Shown here piece by piece: positions 43,400-52,163 of a stretch of 64,000 nucleotides of DNA. Both the position numbers and the translations under genes were made by a program. The DNA is from Leifsonia shinshuensis (lineage in GTDB: Bacteria; Actinomycetota; Actinomycetes; Actinomycetales; Microbacteriaceae): positions 3,100,001 through 3,164,000 of the forward strand of contig NZ_JAVDVK010000001.1 in assembly GCF_031456835.1 (NCBI RefSeq), written 5' to 3'. How positions within the stretch are numbered: the first letter of the stretch is position 1; each line of letters opens with the position of its first letter. Under the pieces are notes generated by a model. It had not been told where the DNA came from. It saw only the letters and a list, made by a program, of their open reading frames with translations, and did no database searches.

Positions 43400-44929
43400 G
43401 TGACCACCGAAGCAACCGCTGTCGTCGAGATGCGCGACATCGAGATCGAGTTCCCCGGGGTCAAAGCCCTGCAGGAGGTGTCCTTCCGGCTGTTCCCGGG
43501 GGAGGTGCACTCCCTGATGGGGGAGAACGGGGCGGGGAAGTCCACCCTGATCAAAGCCCTCACCGGCGTCTATACGCCGGACTCCGGCAGCATCACGGTC
43601 CACCGGCGTCCCGTCGAGTTCGCCGGCACTGCCGACGCGCAGGCCGCGGGCATCGCCACCGTGTATCAGGAGGTCAACCTCTGCACCAACCTGACCGTGG
43701 GCGAGAACGTCATGCTGGGCGCCGAGGTGCGCAGGCCGTGGGGCGTCGACTGGAAGGCCACCCACCGCCGGGCCGCCGACCACCTCGCCGCGCTCAACCT
43801 CGACATCGACCCCCGGTCGCCGCTGTCGAGCCACTCCATCGCCGTCCAGCAGCTGGTCGCGATCTGCCGGGCCACCGTCATCGACAGCTCGGTGCTCATC
43901 CTCGACGAGCCCACCTCCAGCCTCGACAGTTCGGAGGTGCAGCGCCTGTTCGCGGTCATCCGCCAGCTGCGGGACCGCGGCGTCGCCATCCTCTTCGTCT
44001 CGCACTTCCTCGACCAGGTGTACGAGATCTCCGACCGGCTGACGGTGCTCCGCAACGGCCGGCTGGTCGGCGAATACCCCGTGTCGGAGCTGCCCCGCGA
44101 CCAGCTGATCGGCAAGATGCTGGGCCGCGAGCTCGCCGAGCTGGAACAGCTGGAGCATCGCGCGGCCGAGACTCGTATCGAGCGTGACACCGAACCCGCG
44201 CTCAAGGTGCTCGGCCTCGGCCGCCGCGGCCAGATCCAGCCCTTCGACCTCGAACTCTACGAGGGGGAGGTCGTCGGACTCGCGGGCCTGCTCGGCTCGG
44301 GCCGCACCGAGCTCGCCCGCATCCTCTACGGCGCCGACCGGCCCGACAGCGGTTCCACCTGGATCAACGGCAAGCCCGCGCACATCGGCAGCCCGCGCGC
44401 CGCAGTGGATCACCGCCTCGCGTTCTCGTCGGAGGACCGCCGCAGCGAGGGGATCGTCGGCGATCTGACCGTGCGCGAGAACATCGTGCTCGGTCTCCAG
44501 GCCAAACGCGGGTGGGCGCGGCCCTTGCCGCGCGGACTGCAGGACACCCTGGTCAGCGAGTACATCTCCATGCTCGACATCCGGCCGGCGAACCCGAACG
44601 CGCTCATCCGCAACCTCTCCGGCGGCAACCAGCAGAAGGTCCTCTTGGCTCGCTGGCTGGCCACCCAGCCCGAGATCCTCATCCTCGACGAGCCCACCCG
44701 CGGCATCGACATCGGGGCGAAGGCCGACATCCAGAAACTGGTGACGAAGCTCGCTGCCGACGGGATGGCTGTGCTATTCATCTCGTCAGAGCTCGAGGAA
44801 GTCGCCCGGTTGTCTCAGCGCATCTACGTGCTCCGCGATCGTCAGACGATCGCCGAGATCGAGAACCAGGAAGGCATCGACGTGGACGACATCGTCACCC
44901 TCATCGCGAACGGACCGGCACCCGCATGA
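43400..44929 (+). CDS. ytfR: Sugar ABC transporter ATPase, two NBDs (YtfR-like)
   Basis: 509 residues from the GTG at 43400 with AGGAGG upstream. Two fused nucleotide-binding domains: NBD1 Walker A GENGAGKSTLIKALTG and Walker B DSSVLILDEPTSSLD, with signature SHSIAVQQLV weak; NBD2 has GLLGSGRTELARIL (degenerate Walker A), signature LSGGNQQKVLLARWLA and Walker B ILILDEPTRG. This matches the RbsA/YtfR class. It overlaps the next permease by 4 nt (ATGA). A second gene of the same class lies at 47050 in the operon. Confidence 0.94.
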   Translation: MTTEATAVVEMRDIEIEFPGVKALQEVSFRLFPGEVHSLMGENGAGKSTLIKALTGVYTPDSGSITVHRRPVEFAGTADAQAAGIATVYQEVNLCTNLTVGENVMLGAEVRRPWGVDWKATHRRAADHLAALNLDIDPRSPLSSHSIAVQQLVAICRATVIDSSVLILDEPTSSLDSSEVQRLFAVIRQLRDRGVAILFVSHFLDQVYEISDRLTVLRNGRLVGEYPVSELPRDQLIGKMLGRELAELEQLEHRAAETRIERDTEPALKVLGLGRRGQIQPFDLELYEGEVVGLAGLLGSGRTELARILYGADRPDSGSTWINGKPAHIGSPRAAVDHRLAFSSEDRRSEGIVGDLTVRENIVLGLQAKRGWARPLPRGLQDTLVSEYISMLDIRPANPNALIRNLSGGNQQKVLLARWLATQPEILILDEPTRGIDIGAKADIQKLVTKLAADGMAVLFISSELEEVARLSQRIYVLRDRQTIAEIENQEGIDVDDIVTLIANGPAPA

Positions 44930-45972
44930 TCTCGCGCGCATTCCACCACCGGCTGTTCTGGCCGATCCTCGCGCTCATCGTGCTGGTCGCCATCAACACG
45001 ATCTCGCGACCCAGCTTCCTCAGCATCAGCGTCCAGAACGGGCAGCTGTACGGCTCGCTGATCGACATCCTCCGCAACAGCGCGCCGCTCATGCTGGTCG
45101 CCCTCGGGATGACCCTCGTCATCGCCACCCGCGGCATCGACCTGTCGGTCGGCGCGGTCATCGCCATCTCGGGAGCGGTCGCGCTGAGCATCATCGCCGA
45201 CTCGCCCGACCCGAATTCACCCGGCGTCGTCGCGGTCGCCGTGCTCACCGCGGTGGCGATCAGCCTGGTCTGCGGGCTGTGGAACGGCTTCCTCGTCGCC
45301 GGGCTCGGCATCCAGCCCATCATCGCCACCCTCGTGCTGATGCTCGCGGGCCGCGGCATCGCGATGCTGATCACCCAGGGGCAGATCACCACGATCACCA
45401 GCGCGCCGTACGCCTTCTTCGCGTCCGGATACGTCTTCGGCCTCCCCTTCGCCTTCTACGTCGCGGCCGCCGCGGTCGTGCTGGTGAGCGTGATCGTGCG
45501 GCGCAGCGCACTCGGGATGCTGCTGGAGTCGGTGGGCATCAACCCGCAGGCGAGCCGGCTCGCCGGCGTCCGCAGCCGCGGCATCGTCTGGGCGGTGTAC
45601 GGCGTGAGCGGGCTGATGGCGGGTGTCGCCGGCATCCTCTACAGCTCGAACATCATGGCCGCCGACGCCAACAACGCCGGGCTCAACACCGAAGTGGATG
45701 CGATCCTCGCGGTGGTCATCGGCGGCACCTCGCTGGCCGGCGGCAAGTTCCTGCTCTCCGGCACCGTGGTCGGCGTCTACATCATCCAGACGCTCACCTC
45801 CACGATCACCTTCCTCGGCGTACCGCCCGCGGTCACCCCGCTGTTCAAGGCGATCGTCGTGATCGCGGTCTGCCTCATCCAGTCCCGCCGGGTGCGCGAG
45901 TACCTGGCCACCCGCCGTCGAGCCCGTGCCGGTGCGCGGGTCAACGCAGAAAGGGTCCCGGTCGCACAATGA
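44926..45972 (+). CDS. ytfT: Sugar ABC permease, YtfT-like
   Basis: 348 residues from the ATG at 44926, overlapping the ATPase stop (ATGA). Branched-chain/ribose-type (BPD_transp_2) permease with about ten hydrophobic segments: FWPILALIVLVAINTISRPS, ALGMTLVIATRGIDLSVGAV, TLVLMLAGRGIAMLITQG and VVIGGTSLAGGKFLLSGTVV. The RGIDLSVG motif is typical of ribose/galactofuranose permeases. Coupled by ATGA to the next permease. Confidence 0.94.
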   Translation: MISRAFHHRLFWPILALIVLVAINTISRPSFLSISVQNGQLYGSLIDILRNSAPLMLVALGMTLVIATRGIDLSVGAVIAISGAVALSIIADSPDPNSPGVVAVAVLTAVAISLVCGLWNGFLVAGLGIQPIIATLVLMLAGRGIAMLITQGQITTITSAPYAFFASGYVFGLPFAFYVAAAAVVLVSVIVRRSALGMLLESVGINPQASRLAGVRSRGIVWAVYGVSGLMAGVAGILYSSNIMAADANNAGLNTEVDAILAVVIGGTSLAGGKFLLSGTVVGVYIIQTLTSTITFLGVPPAVTPLFKAIVVIAVCLIQSRRVREYLATRRRARAGARVNAERVPVAQ

Positions 45973-47000
45973 CAACCAGCATCACGGCCCCGCCCACCGA
46001 GGGCACGCCGAGGATCACCACGTACAGCCGCCGCCACCGCTGGCAGGTGCGGCTCGTCGCGTGGCTGCCCGTGCTGGCGACCGCGGGCATCCTCGTCGCG
46101 ATGTTCGTCGCCGGCGAGATCCTGTTCGGCAACTTCATCACACCGCGGCTGATCTCCTCCCTGCTGCTCGACAACGCCTACCTGATCGTCCTGGCGGTCG
46201 GGATGACCTTCGTCATCATCACCGGCGGCATCGACCTGTCGGTCGGCGCGGTGGTCGCGTTCAGCGGGATCCTCGGAGCCCAGCTCCTGCACACCGGTTG
46301 GCCGGCGTACGTCGTCATCCCGGTGATGGTGCTGAGCGGCTCGGTCATCGGACTGGTGATCGGGATCATGGTGCAGGTCTTCGACATCCAGCCGTTCATC
46401 GCCTCCCTCGCCGCCATGTTCCTGGCCCGCGGGCTCGCGTACGTCGTCAGCCTCCAGTCGCTGCCGATTACGGACCCGACGGTGCTGTGGTTGCAGTCCA
46501 CCCGGATCAAGCTCGGAGGCGGCTGGTACATCACGCCGACCGTCGTGCTCGCCCTGCTCACCGTCGCGGTCGCGTTCTGGGTGCTCCACTACACGCGTTT
46601 CGGCCGGACGGTCTATGCGATCGGCGGCAACGAGCAGTCCGCTCGTCTGATGGGTCTCCCGGTGCGCCGCGTGCGGCTGGCCGTGAACGTGATCAGCGGG
46701 ACGTGCGCCGGAGTCGCCGGCTGGATCTTCGCCTCGTACACCGGGTCGGGCTACAGCCTGACCGGCCTGGGCATGGAGCTCGACGCCATCGCCGCGGTCG
46801 TCATCGGCGGGACGGTGCTCACCGGCGGAAGCGGGTACGTGATCGGCTCGCTGCTCGGCGTCATGGTCTACGGGCTCATCGAGATCAGCATCACCTACAT
46901 CGGTGTCGACTCCTGGTGGACGAAGATCGTCATCGGCTCGCTGCTCCTGCTCTTCGTCGTGCTGCAGCGCTTCATCGTCTCCCGGCGACGGAGCAGGTGA
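45969..47000 (+). CDS. yjfF: Sugar ABC permease, YjfF-like
   Basis: 343 residues from the ATG at 45969 (ATGA overlap). Second BPD_transp_2 permease: VLATAGILVAMFVAGEILFG, LAVGMTFVIITGGIDLSVGA, IASLAAMFLARGLAYVVSLQ, TRFGRTVYAIGGNEQSARLM and VVIGGTVLTGGSGYVIGSLL. Together with the YtfT-like protein it forms the heterodimeric pore of a YtfQRT-YjfF importer. The second ATPase gene starts 49 nt later. Confidence 0.94.
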   Translation: MTTSITAPPTEGTPRITTYSRRHRWQVRLVAWLPVLATAGILVAMFVAGEILFGNFITPRLISSLLLDNAYLIVLAVGMTFVIITGGIDLSVGAVVAFSGILGAQLLHTGWPAYVVIPVMVLSGSVIGLVIGIMVQVFDIQPFIASLAAMFLARGLAYVVSLQSLPITDPTVLWLQSTRIKLGGGWYITPTVVLALLTVAVAFWVLHYTRFGRTVYAIGGNEQSARLMGLPVRRVRLAVNVISGTCAGVAGWIFASYTGSGYSLTGLGMELDAIAAVVIGGTVLTGGSGYVIGSLLGVMVYGLIEISITYIGVDSWWTKIVIGSLLLLFVVLQRFIVSRRRSR

Positions 47001-47049
47001 CCCGAACCGCTAGAGTGCAGTCGGCGGACGGTCCGACGTGTGAGGTGCG

Positions 47050-48612
47050 ATGACGCAGCAGAGCCCGGTGCTCGAGATGGAGGGCATCTCCGTCGCCTTC
47101 CCGGGCGTCAACGCACTCGACCGGGTGACGTTCCGCATGTTCCCGGGCGAGGTGCATTCGCTCCTCGGTGAGAACGGCGCAGGCAAGTCGACGCTGATCA
47201 AGGCGATGACGGGCGCCATCCGGTTCGACTCCGGCGAGCTGCGGCTGTTCGGCGAGCCGGTCCGGTTCGCCGGCCCGGTGGACGCGCAGCGCGCCGGGAT
47301 CAGCGCGGTCTACCAGGAGGTCGACCTCATCCCCACGCTCAGCGTGGGGGAGAACATCATGCTCGGCCGGGAAGCCCGCCGGGGCGGCTCGATCGATTGG
47401 AAGCGCACGCACCTCCTCGCGGCGGAGGCCCTGGAGGCGCTCAACGTCGACATCGACCCGCGCACGCCGCTCAGCTCGCACTCCTTCGCCGTGCAGCAGC
47501 TCGTGGCGATCGCGCGCACCGTCGCCGCCGACGCCCGGATCGTGGTGCTCGACGAGCCGACGTCCAGTCTCGACAACGACGAGGTCACCGACCTGTTCCG
47601 GGTGATCCGGGCGATGAAGGAGCAGGGAGTCGCCATCCTGTTCGTGTCGCACTTCCTCGAGCAGGTCTACGAGATCAGCGACCGACTCACGGTGCTGCGC
47701 GACGGCCAGCTGGTAGGGGAGTACCAGCCGGATCAGCTGCTGCGCATCGAGCTGGTGAAGAAGATCGTCGGACGCGACATCGACGAGCTGACCGGTCAGC
47801 ATCGCCGGCCGCTCGGCGAGGTCGACGGCGAGGAGGCGCCGCCCCTTCTGGAGGCGCACCAGCTCCGCCGCGCGAACGCGATCGAGCCGTTCGACCTGGA
47901 GGTTCACGAGGGCGAGGTGGTCGGCGTGGCCGGATTGCTCGGTTCCGGCCGGACCGAGCTCGCCCGGCTCCTCGGCGGGGCGGATCAGCCCGACGGCGGC
48001 GCATTGGTCGTCGAGAACAGGCGACGGCGCTTCGCCTCGCCACGGAACGCTATCCGGGCCGGGGTGATCTACTCGCCCGAGAACCGGGCGGCAGACGGCA
48101 TCCTGCCGGAGCTGACGATCCGCGAGAACATCGTGCTGTCGCTGCAGTCCGACCGCGGATGGTTCCGGCCGCTGTCGAAGAGCCGCCAGACGGAGCTGGC
48201 GCGCAGCTACATCGAGTCGCTCCACATCCGCCCGGCGGATCCCGAGGCGCTCGCCGGAACCCTGTCGGGAGGGAACCAGCAGAAAGTGCTCCTGGCGCGG
48301 TGGCTCGCCATGGCGCCGAAGCTGCTCATCCTGGACGAGCCCACCCGCGGGGTCGACATCGGCGCGAAGGTGGACCTCCAGCGCCTTGTCCTCGAACTGG
48401 CCGCCAACGGCATGGGCGTCATGTACATCTCGGCCGAGCTGGAGGAAGTGCTCCGGCTCGGCCGTCGCATCGTCGTGCTGCGGGATCGCGAACTCGTCGC
48501 CGACATCGCGAACGACGGGCTGACGATCGACAACGTCCTGGCGCTCATCGCGTACGCCGCGTCCCCCGACGGCATGGCGGGCGCCGTTCCGCCTGCCAGC
48601 CATAATGAGTAG
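47050..48612 (+). CDS. Second sugar ABC ATPase, two NBDs
   Basis: 520 residues from the ATG at 47050. It has the same architecture as the ATPase at 43400: NBD1 GENGAGKSTLIKAMTG, EPTSSLDNDEVTDLF; NBD2 GLLGSGRTELARLLGG, TLSGGNQQKVLLARWLAMAP, LLILDEPTRGVDIG. Many blocks are identical to the first copy, so it is a tandem paralogue with the permeases between. It ends overlapping the LacI gene by 8 nt. Whether it pairs with the same permeases or with another transporter is unknown. Confidence 0.92.
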   Translation: MTQQSPVLEMEGISVAFPGVNALDRVTFRMFPGEVHSLLGENGAGKSTLIKAMTGAIRFDSGELRLFGEPVRFAGPVDAQRAGISAVYQEVDLIPTLSVGENIMLGREARRGGSIDWKRTHLLAAEALEALNVDIDPRTPLSSHSFAVQQLVAIARTVAADARIVVLDEPTSSLDNDEVTDLFRVIRAMKEQGVAILFVSHFLEQVYEISDRLTVLRDGQLVGEYQPDQLLRIELVKKIVGRDIDELTGQHRRPLGEVDGEEAPPLLEAHQLRRANAIEPFDLEVHEGEVVGVAGLLGSGRTELARLLGGADQPDGGALVVENRRRRFASPRNAIRAGVIYSPENRAADGILPELTIRENIVLSLQSDRGWFRPLSKSRQTELARSYIESLHIRPADPEALAGTLSGGNQQKVLLARWLAMAPKLLILDEPTRGVDIGAKVDLQRLVLELAANGMGVMYISAELEEVLRLGRRIVVLRDRELVADIANDGLTIDNVLALIAYAASPDGMAGAVPPASHNE

Positions 48613-49699
48613 CAGGCTGACGGACGGACAAGTGGCGAAGCAACCGGATAACGCGCGGAAGGCGAACATCTTCGATGTCGCCCGGCTCGCCGGCGTGTCG
48701 CATCAGACGGTCTCGCGCGTGCTCAACGACCTCCCGAACGTGCGCCCGGCCACGCGCAAACGCGTGGAGGAGGCCATCCGGCAGCTGCACTACACGCCCT
48801 CGCCCGCAGCGCGCGCCCTCGTCACCAAGCGGTCGAGGATGGTCGGGCTGGTCCAGGCGTCGGCCGGCGAATACGGGCCGTCGCAGACCGTCGTCGCGTT
48901 CAACGAGGCGGCGCGGGCGGCGCAGTACGGCGTGCTCACGATCGAGATGGCGAGCGGGGAGGGCGGGGCCGTGCGTCAGGCGGTGGAGACCCTGGTGCGG
49001 CAGAACGTCGAGGGGGTCGTGCTCATCTGCGACAACCGGTACGTGCTCGACGCCATCTACGAGACGGAGGTCGGCATCCCGGTCGTCGCCATCGACACTG
49101 CTGCTCCCGGCCACGCCTTCTCGGTGGCGATCGACCAGGCCGCCGGGGCGCGGCAGGCCGTACGCCACCTCATCGACGCCGGGCACCGCGACATCGCCCA
49201 CCTGGCCGGCCCGACCCATTCGCCCGACGCGCAGGCGCGGATCGACGGGTGGCGGGCGGAGCTGGCCGACCACGGTCTGGTGGCGCGTCCGCACGGCCTC
49301 GGCGACTGGACGGCGGCCAGCGGATACCAGTTCGGCAGGACGTTCCCCGTAGGCGAGCCGTTCACCGCCGCTTTCATCGCGAACGACCAGATGGCCATCG
49401 GTTTCATCAGCGCACTGGCGGAGCGCGGCTACCGCATCCCGGAGGACATCAGCGTCGTCGGTTTCGACGACATCCCGGAGGCGCCGTACGTCCGCCCGGC
49501 GCTGACGACGGTCCGCCAGGACTTCGCGGCGGTCGGGCAGGCCGCGCTCGCGCTCATGCTCGAGGTGCTGGACGACGGTGAGAGCGCTCCGGACCCCGTG
49601 GTGCTTCCGCCGGTCCTCCAGGTGCGGGCATCCACTGCGCCGGCGAGCCCGGCTCGGGATGGCGCGACGGCGGAGGTGCCGTCCCGGCAAGCGGTCTGA
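48605..49699 (+). CDS. LacI-family transcriptional regulator
   Basis: 364 residues from the ATG at 48605, overlapping the ATPase stop by 8 nt; shorter starts are possible. HTH (ANIFDVARLAGVSHQTVSRV, then LNDLPNVRPATRKRVEEAIR), hinge and a full sugar-binding domain (VGLVQASAGEYGPSQTVVAF; HRDIAHLAGPTHSPDAQARI; ISVVGFDDIPEAPYVRPALT). As last gene of the ytf-like operon it probably represses it, with inducer from the imported sugar. The candidate operator is at 42252. Confidence 0.94.
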   Translation: MSSRLTDGQVAKQPDNARKANIFDVARLAGVSHQTVSRVLNDLPNVRPATRKRVEEAIRQLHYTPSPAARALVTKRSRMVGLVQASAGEYGPSQTVVAFNEAARAAQYGVLTIEMASGEGGAVRQAVETLVRQNVEGVVLICDNRYVLDAIYETEVGIPVVAIDTAAPGHAFSVAIDQAAGARQAVRHLIDAGHRDIAHLAGPTHSPDAQARIDGWRAELADHGLVARPHGLGDWTAASGYQFGRTFPVGEPFTAAFIANDQMAIGFISALAERGYRIPEDISVVGFDDIPEAPYVRPALTTVRQDFAAVGQAALALMLEVLDDGESAPDPVVLPPVLQVRASTAPASPARDGATAEVPSRQAV

Positions 49700-49791
49700 C
49701 GCGCTCGCGAGGACGGCCATCTAGCGGCGCCGCCCGGCCACGCGGCAGACTGATCCCATCCGGAGGCACACCGAGTGTTGGGAGCGTGGCC

Positions 49792-50010
49792 GTGACGAAC
49801 CGCACATACCGAGTGATCGAGATCGTGGGCACGTCGCCCGACGGGACGGATGCGGCGATACGCAACGGGATCGAGCGAGCGTCGAGGACCGTCCGCGAGA
49901 TCGACTGGTTCGAAGTGACCGAAACCCGCGGGGAAGTCGAGGGCGGACGTGTCGCCCACTTCCAAGTGACTCTGAAGGTGGGATTCCGGCTCGAGGAACT
50001 CGCCGACTGA
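49792..50010 (+). CDS. Dodecin-family flavin-binding protein
   Basis: 72 residues from the GTG at 49792, GGGAG 7 nt upstream; an earlier GTG at 49786 is too close to that site. Typical dodecin: YRVIEIVGTSPDGTDAAIRN, IERASRTVREIDWFEVTETR and VAHFQVTLKVGFRLEE. Twelve copies would form a hollow sphere storing flavin or similar ligands. The Trp (IDWFEV) that sandwiches the isoalloxazine ring is present. Confidence 0.93.
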   Translation: MTNRTYRVIEIVGTSPDGTDAAIRNGIERASRTVREIDWFEVTETRGEVEGGRVAHFQVTLKVGFRLEELAD

Positions 50011-50033
50011 CTCCCGCGCCGCAGTGCGCGGGC

Positions 50034-50582
50034 TCAGGAGCGACGGGTGAACTTCTCGAGGAATCCCGCCACCGGTCGCTGCTGCTCGCCCTGCTGCGCG
50101 CCGAGCACGATCAGAGCACCGGTGAGCGCCGGAAGCACCCATTGCAGGATGCGCTGCTTCTTCTGAGCAGCTGCGAGCTTCTCCGACGCCGTCGGGTCCG
50201 GCTCGGTCACGCCTTCGGCGCCCTGATCGGCGTTCTCGCCGATCGTCTTGCCGAGCATGGCCGAGTACAGGCTCGCAGCTCCGGCGAGCCCGGTGATCGC
50301 CAGCTTGACGACCGTGTTGCCGCGTGCTTCCGACTGGGCGGCCAGGCGTTCCTTGTTGCCGGCGATCAGGCCGACGCCACCGATTCCGTGAACGATGATC
50401 GCGCCGAGCTGCACGGGCGCCCATTTCGCCCATCCCGCCGACGAGAGCCGGAGCCGCTCCGACGGGTCCTTCGCTTTCGCGGTGCCACCATTGAGCCCGA
50501 CAGCTCCCATCAAGGTGCCGCCGAACCAGGCCGCCAACCCCAGATCGTGCATTGCTCGAACCACTGTGTTGCGTGCCGACAT
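50034..50582 (-). CDS. Unknown actinobacterial membrane protein
   Basis: 182 residues from the ATG at 50582; the frame extends to a GTG at 50639 (MGAQDQQEHVLLLDENGRN), so the longer form is possible. About three to four hydrophobic segments: LGLAAWFGGTLMGAVGLNGG, LGAIIVHGIGGVGLIAGN, VVKLAITGLAGAASLYSAML and LQWVLPALTGALIVLG. A proline-poor charged stretch (GAEGVTEPDPTASEKLAAAQ) separates the last two. Function unknown; the sequence is a recurring Microbacteriaceae type. Confidence 0.8.
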   Translation of the reverse strand: MSARNTVVRAMHDLGLAAWFGGTLMGAVGLNGGTAKAKDPSERLRLSSAGWAKWAPVQLGAIIVHGIGGVGLIAGNKERLAAQSEARGNTVVKLAITGLAGAASLYSAMLGKTIGENADQGAEGVTEPDPTASEKLAAAQKKQRILQWVLPALTGALIVLGAQQGEQQRPVAGFLEKFTRRS

Positions 50583-50708
50583 GTTGCGTCCGTTCTCGTC
50601 GAGCAGGAGCACGTGCTCCTGCTGATCCTGAGCGCCCACGCAATCACCCGCCTCGGGGATCAGCGAGAGGTTAACTTGTGCGGATTCGGTGGAGACGAGC
50701 GGGCGGCG

Positions 50709-51554
50709 TCAGCGCGCGACGTGACGCTGCACGAACTCGAGCGTCTCGTCGGCCACCTCCCGCCATCCCGAGTCGATGATCAGCGAATGCCCGCGACCCG
50801 GGATGACCACGAGCTCCGTCACCTCGGGGTTCTTCAGCTGGATGCGGTACTCGTTCTCGACCACGGACTGCGGCACCGTGTGGTCGTCCGCCCCTGCGAT
50901 GAGGAGCAGCGGCCCGCGGTCGTGGTTGTCGGTGATGACCTTGGTCTCGGCGAACGGGTTGAAGTTGGCGGTGGCGGCCTGGAAGATCGGCACCTTCGAC
51001 GCCGGCACGTGGTACTTCTCGTAGAGCGCCCGGCCCTCCTCCTCCGGCACGGCGTTGGTCCAGCCGTACGCGAACTGCTCGTAGGTGAGAGTGACGCCGT
51101 GCTTGGAATGGTTGAAGGTCAGGAGGGCGGGCGCACCTGCTTTGAGCGCCGACGCGGGCAGGGCCGTCACCCCCTTGAACTGGGCCGGGTCGATCGCCAC
51201 GGTGACCGCGTTCTTCCCCTCGCCGGCCAGCTTCTGCGCGATGAGACCGCCGAAGCTGTGGCCGACGACCACCGGCGCCTGATCCAGCGCGTCGATCGCC
51301 TCCGCGTAGTGGTCCGTGACCTGACGGACCATCTTGCCGGCGAATACATCCGGATCGGACTTCGCCTGCTCCACCGTCTCCGGATCGTCGGGCCAGCCCG
51401 GTGCGATCGCGGCGAACCCCTGCTCCTCGAACAGGTCGCGCCAGGGTTGCCAGCTGCTGGACAGCAGCCACAATCCGTGGACGAACACCACGGGGATCCG
51501 CCCGGAGGCGTTGGCGGCGTCGATCTCGTCCCGTTCGGCGGAGGTCAGGGGCAT
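50709..51554 (-). CDS. Alpha/beta hydrolase
   Basis: 281 residues from the ATG at 51554 with GAAGGAG 8 nt upstream. Oxyanion and nucleophile elements: PVVFVHGLWLLSSSWQPWRD and the elbow VVVGHSFGGLIAQK (Ser near residue 112). Late Asp (LLIAGADDHTVP) and His (VIPGRGHSLIID). It fits the generic esterase/haloalkane-like hydrolases. It lies downstream of the PIN gene on the same strand with a 124-nt gap. Confidence 0.9.
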   Translation of the reverse strand: MPLTSAERDEIDAANASGRIPVVFVHGLWLLSSSWQPWRDLFEEQGFAAIAPGWPDDPETVEQAKSDPDVFAGKMVRQVTDHYAEAIDALDQAPVVVGHSFGGLIAQKLAGEGKNAVTVAIDPAQFKGVTALPASALKAGAPALLTFNHSKHGVTLTYEQFAYGWTNAVPEEEGRALYEKYHVPASKVPIFQAATANFNPFAETKVITDNHDRGPLLLIAGADDHTVPQSVVENEYRIQLKNPEVTELVVIPGRGHSLIIDSGWREVADETLEFVQRHVAR

Positions 51555-51678
51555 GGTGCGACTCCTTCGGGTCGAGGAACCAGTCTGCGGGTGAAGGTAA
51601 CGCTGGGTCGCAGTCTGCTGGGTGGCGGGGCGGGGGCACAAGATGCAAGCCGCAGGAGTGCCTCTCTCGCTGAGTTCG

Positions 51679-52080
51679 TCAGCGCCGGGTGAGTGCGTCC
51701 CGGCCGGCGACAGGGGTGATCCCCCGCGCACCGTCGCGCAGTCGCGCGTCATCCGTCACCAGGAAGTCGGCCTGCAGGTGCGCCACGGCAAGGTATTCCG
51801 CGGGTCGCGGGTCGGCCCATCCGAGGTCATGGGCGATCTTCCACGCTGTCGCCCGTGAGACCCGGTCTCCGAGGAGCCGGATCTTCATCTCGGCGAACAG
51901 GTCCAGCTCACGGCGCCCCTCAGCCTCCGTCAGGTTCGTCTCCCGGACCTCGTCGAACAGCAGCGCGAGGACATCCGATCGCAGCGCAGCCGGTGCCACG
52001 AGCTGGTGCCCGGAGCTGAGGACGATGTCGCGCCGGAGGAGGGCGACGCACGTGGGCGCATCGATGGCGAATCGGGCCAC
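51679..52080 (-). CDS. PIN-domain protein (orphan, VapC-like)
   Basis: 133 residues from the GTG at 52080, GGGAGG about 10 nt upstream. PIN-fold acids: Asp-7 in FAIDAPTCVALL, Glu/Asp in ETNLTEAEGRRELDLFAEM and a late pair in FLVTDDARLRDGARGI. Such nucleases usually pair with a small antitoxin gene. None is present here; upstream lies only the divergent MerR promoter. It may be an orphan toxin or a housekeeping PIN. Confidence 0.78.
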   Translation of the reverse strand: MARFAIDAPTCVALLRRDIVLSSGHQLVAPAALRSDVLALLFDEVRETNLTEAEGRRELDLFAEMKIRLLGDRVSRATAWKIAHDLGWADPRPAEYLAVAHLQADFLVTDDARLRDGARGITPVAGRDALTRR

Positions 52081-52122
52081 ACGCCCATGGTCCTCCCGTC
52101 GCCCTGCCGCGCGCCATGGGGC

Positions 52123-52153
52123 TTGACCCTGACACCGTGTCAGGCTGGAGTGT
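52123..52153 (+). promoter_or_regulatory. MerR-type dyad promoter
   Basis: TTGACC (-35, 52123-52128) is followed by the palindrome CCTGACAC-C-GTGTCAGG (52128-52144) and a weak -10 GAGTGT (52148-52153) at 19-bp spacing. This over-long spacer with a centred dyad is the classical MerR regulated promoter. The -10 ends only 10 nt before the ATG at 52164, so the mRNA is probably leaderless. Confidence 0.8.
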
Positions 52154-52163
52154 GGCCTCCATC

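Noticed and set aside
46972..48669. 565-codon minus-strand frame
   Set aside because: Antisense to the second ATPase gene; no ribosome site and biased residues.
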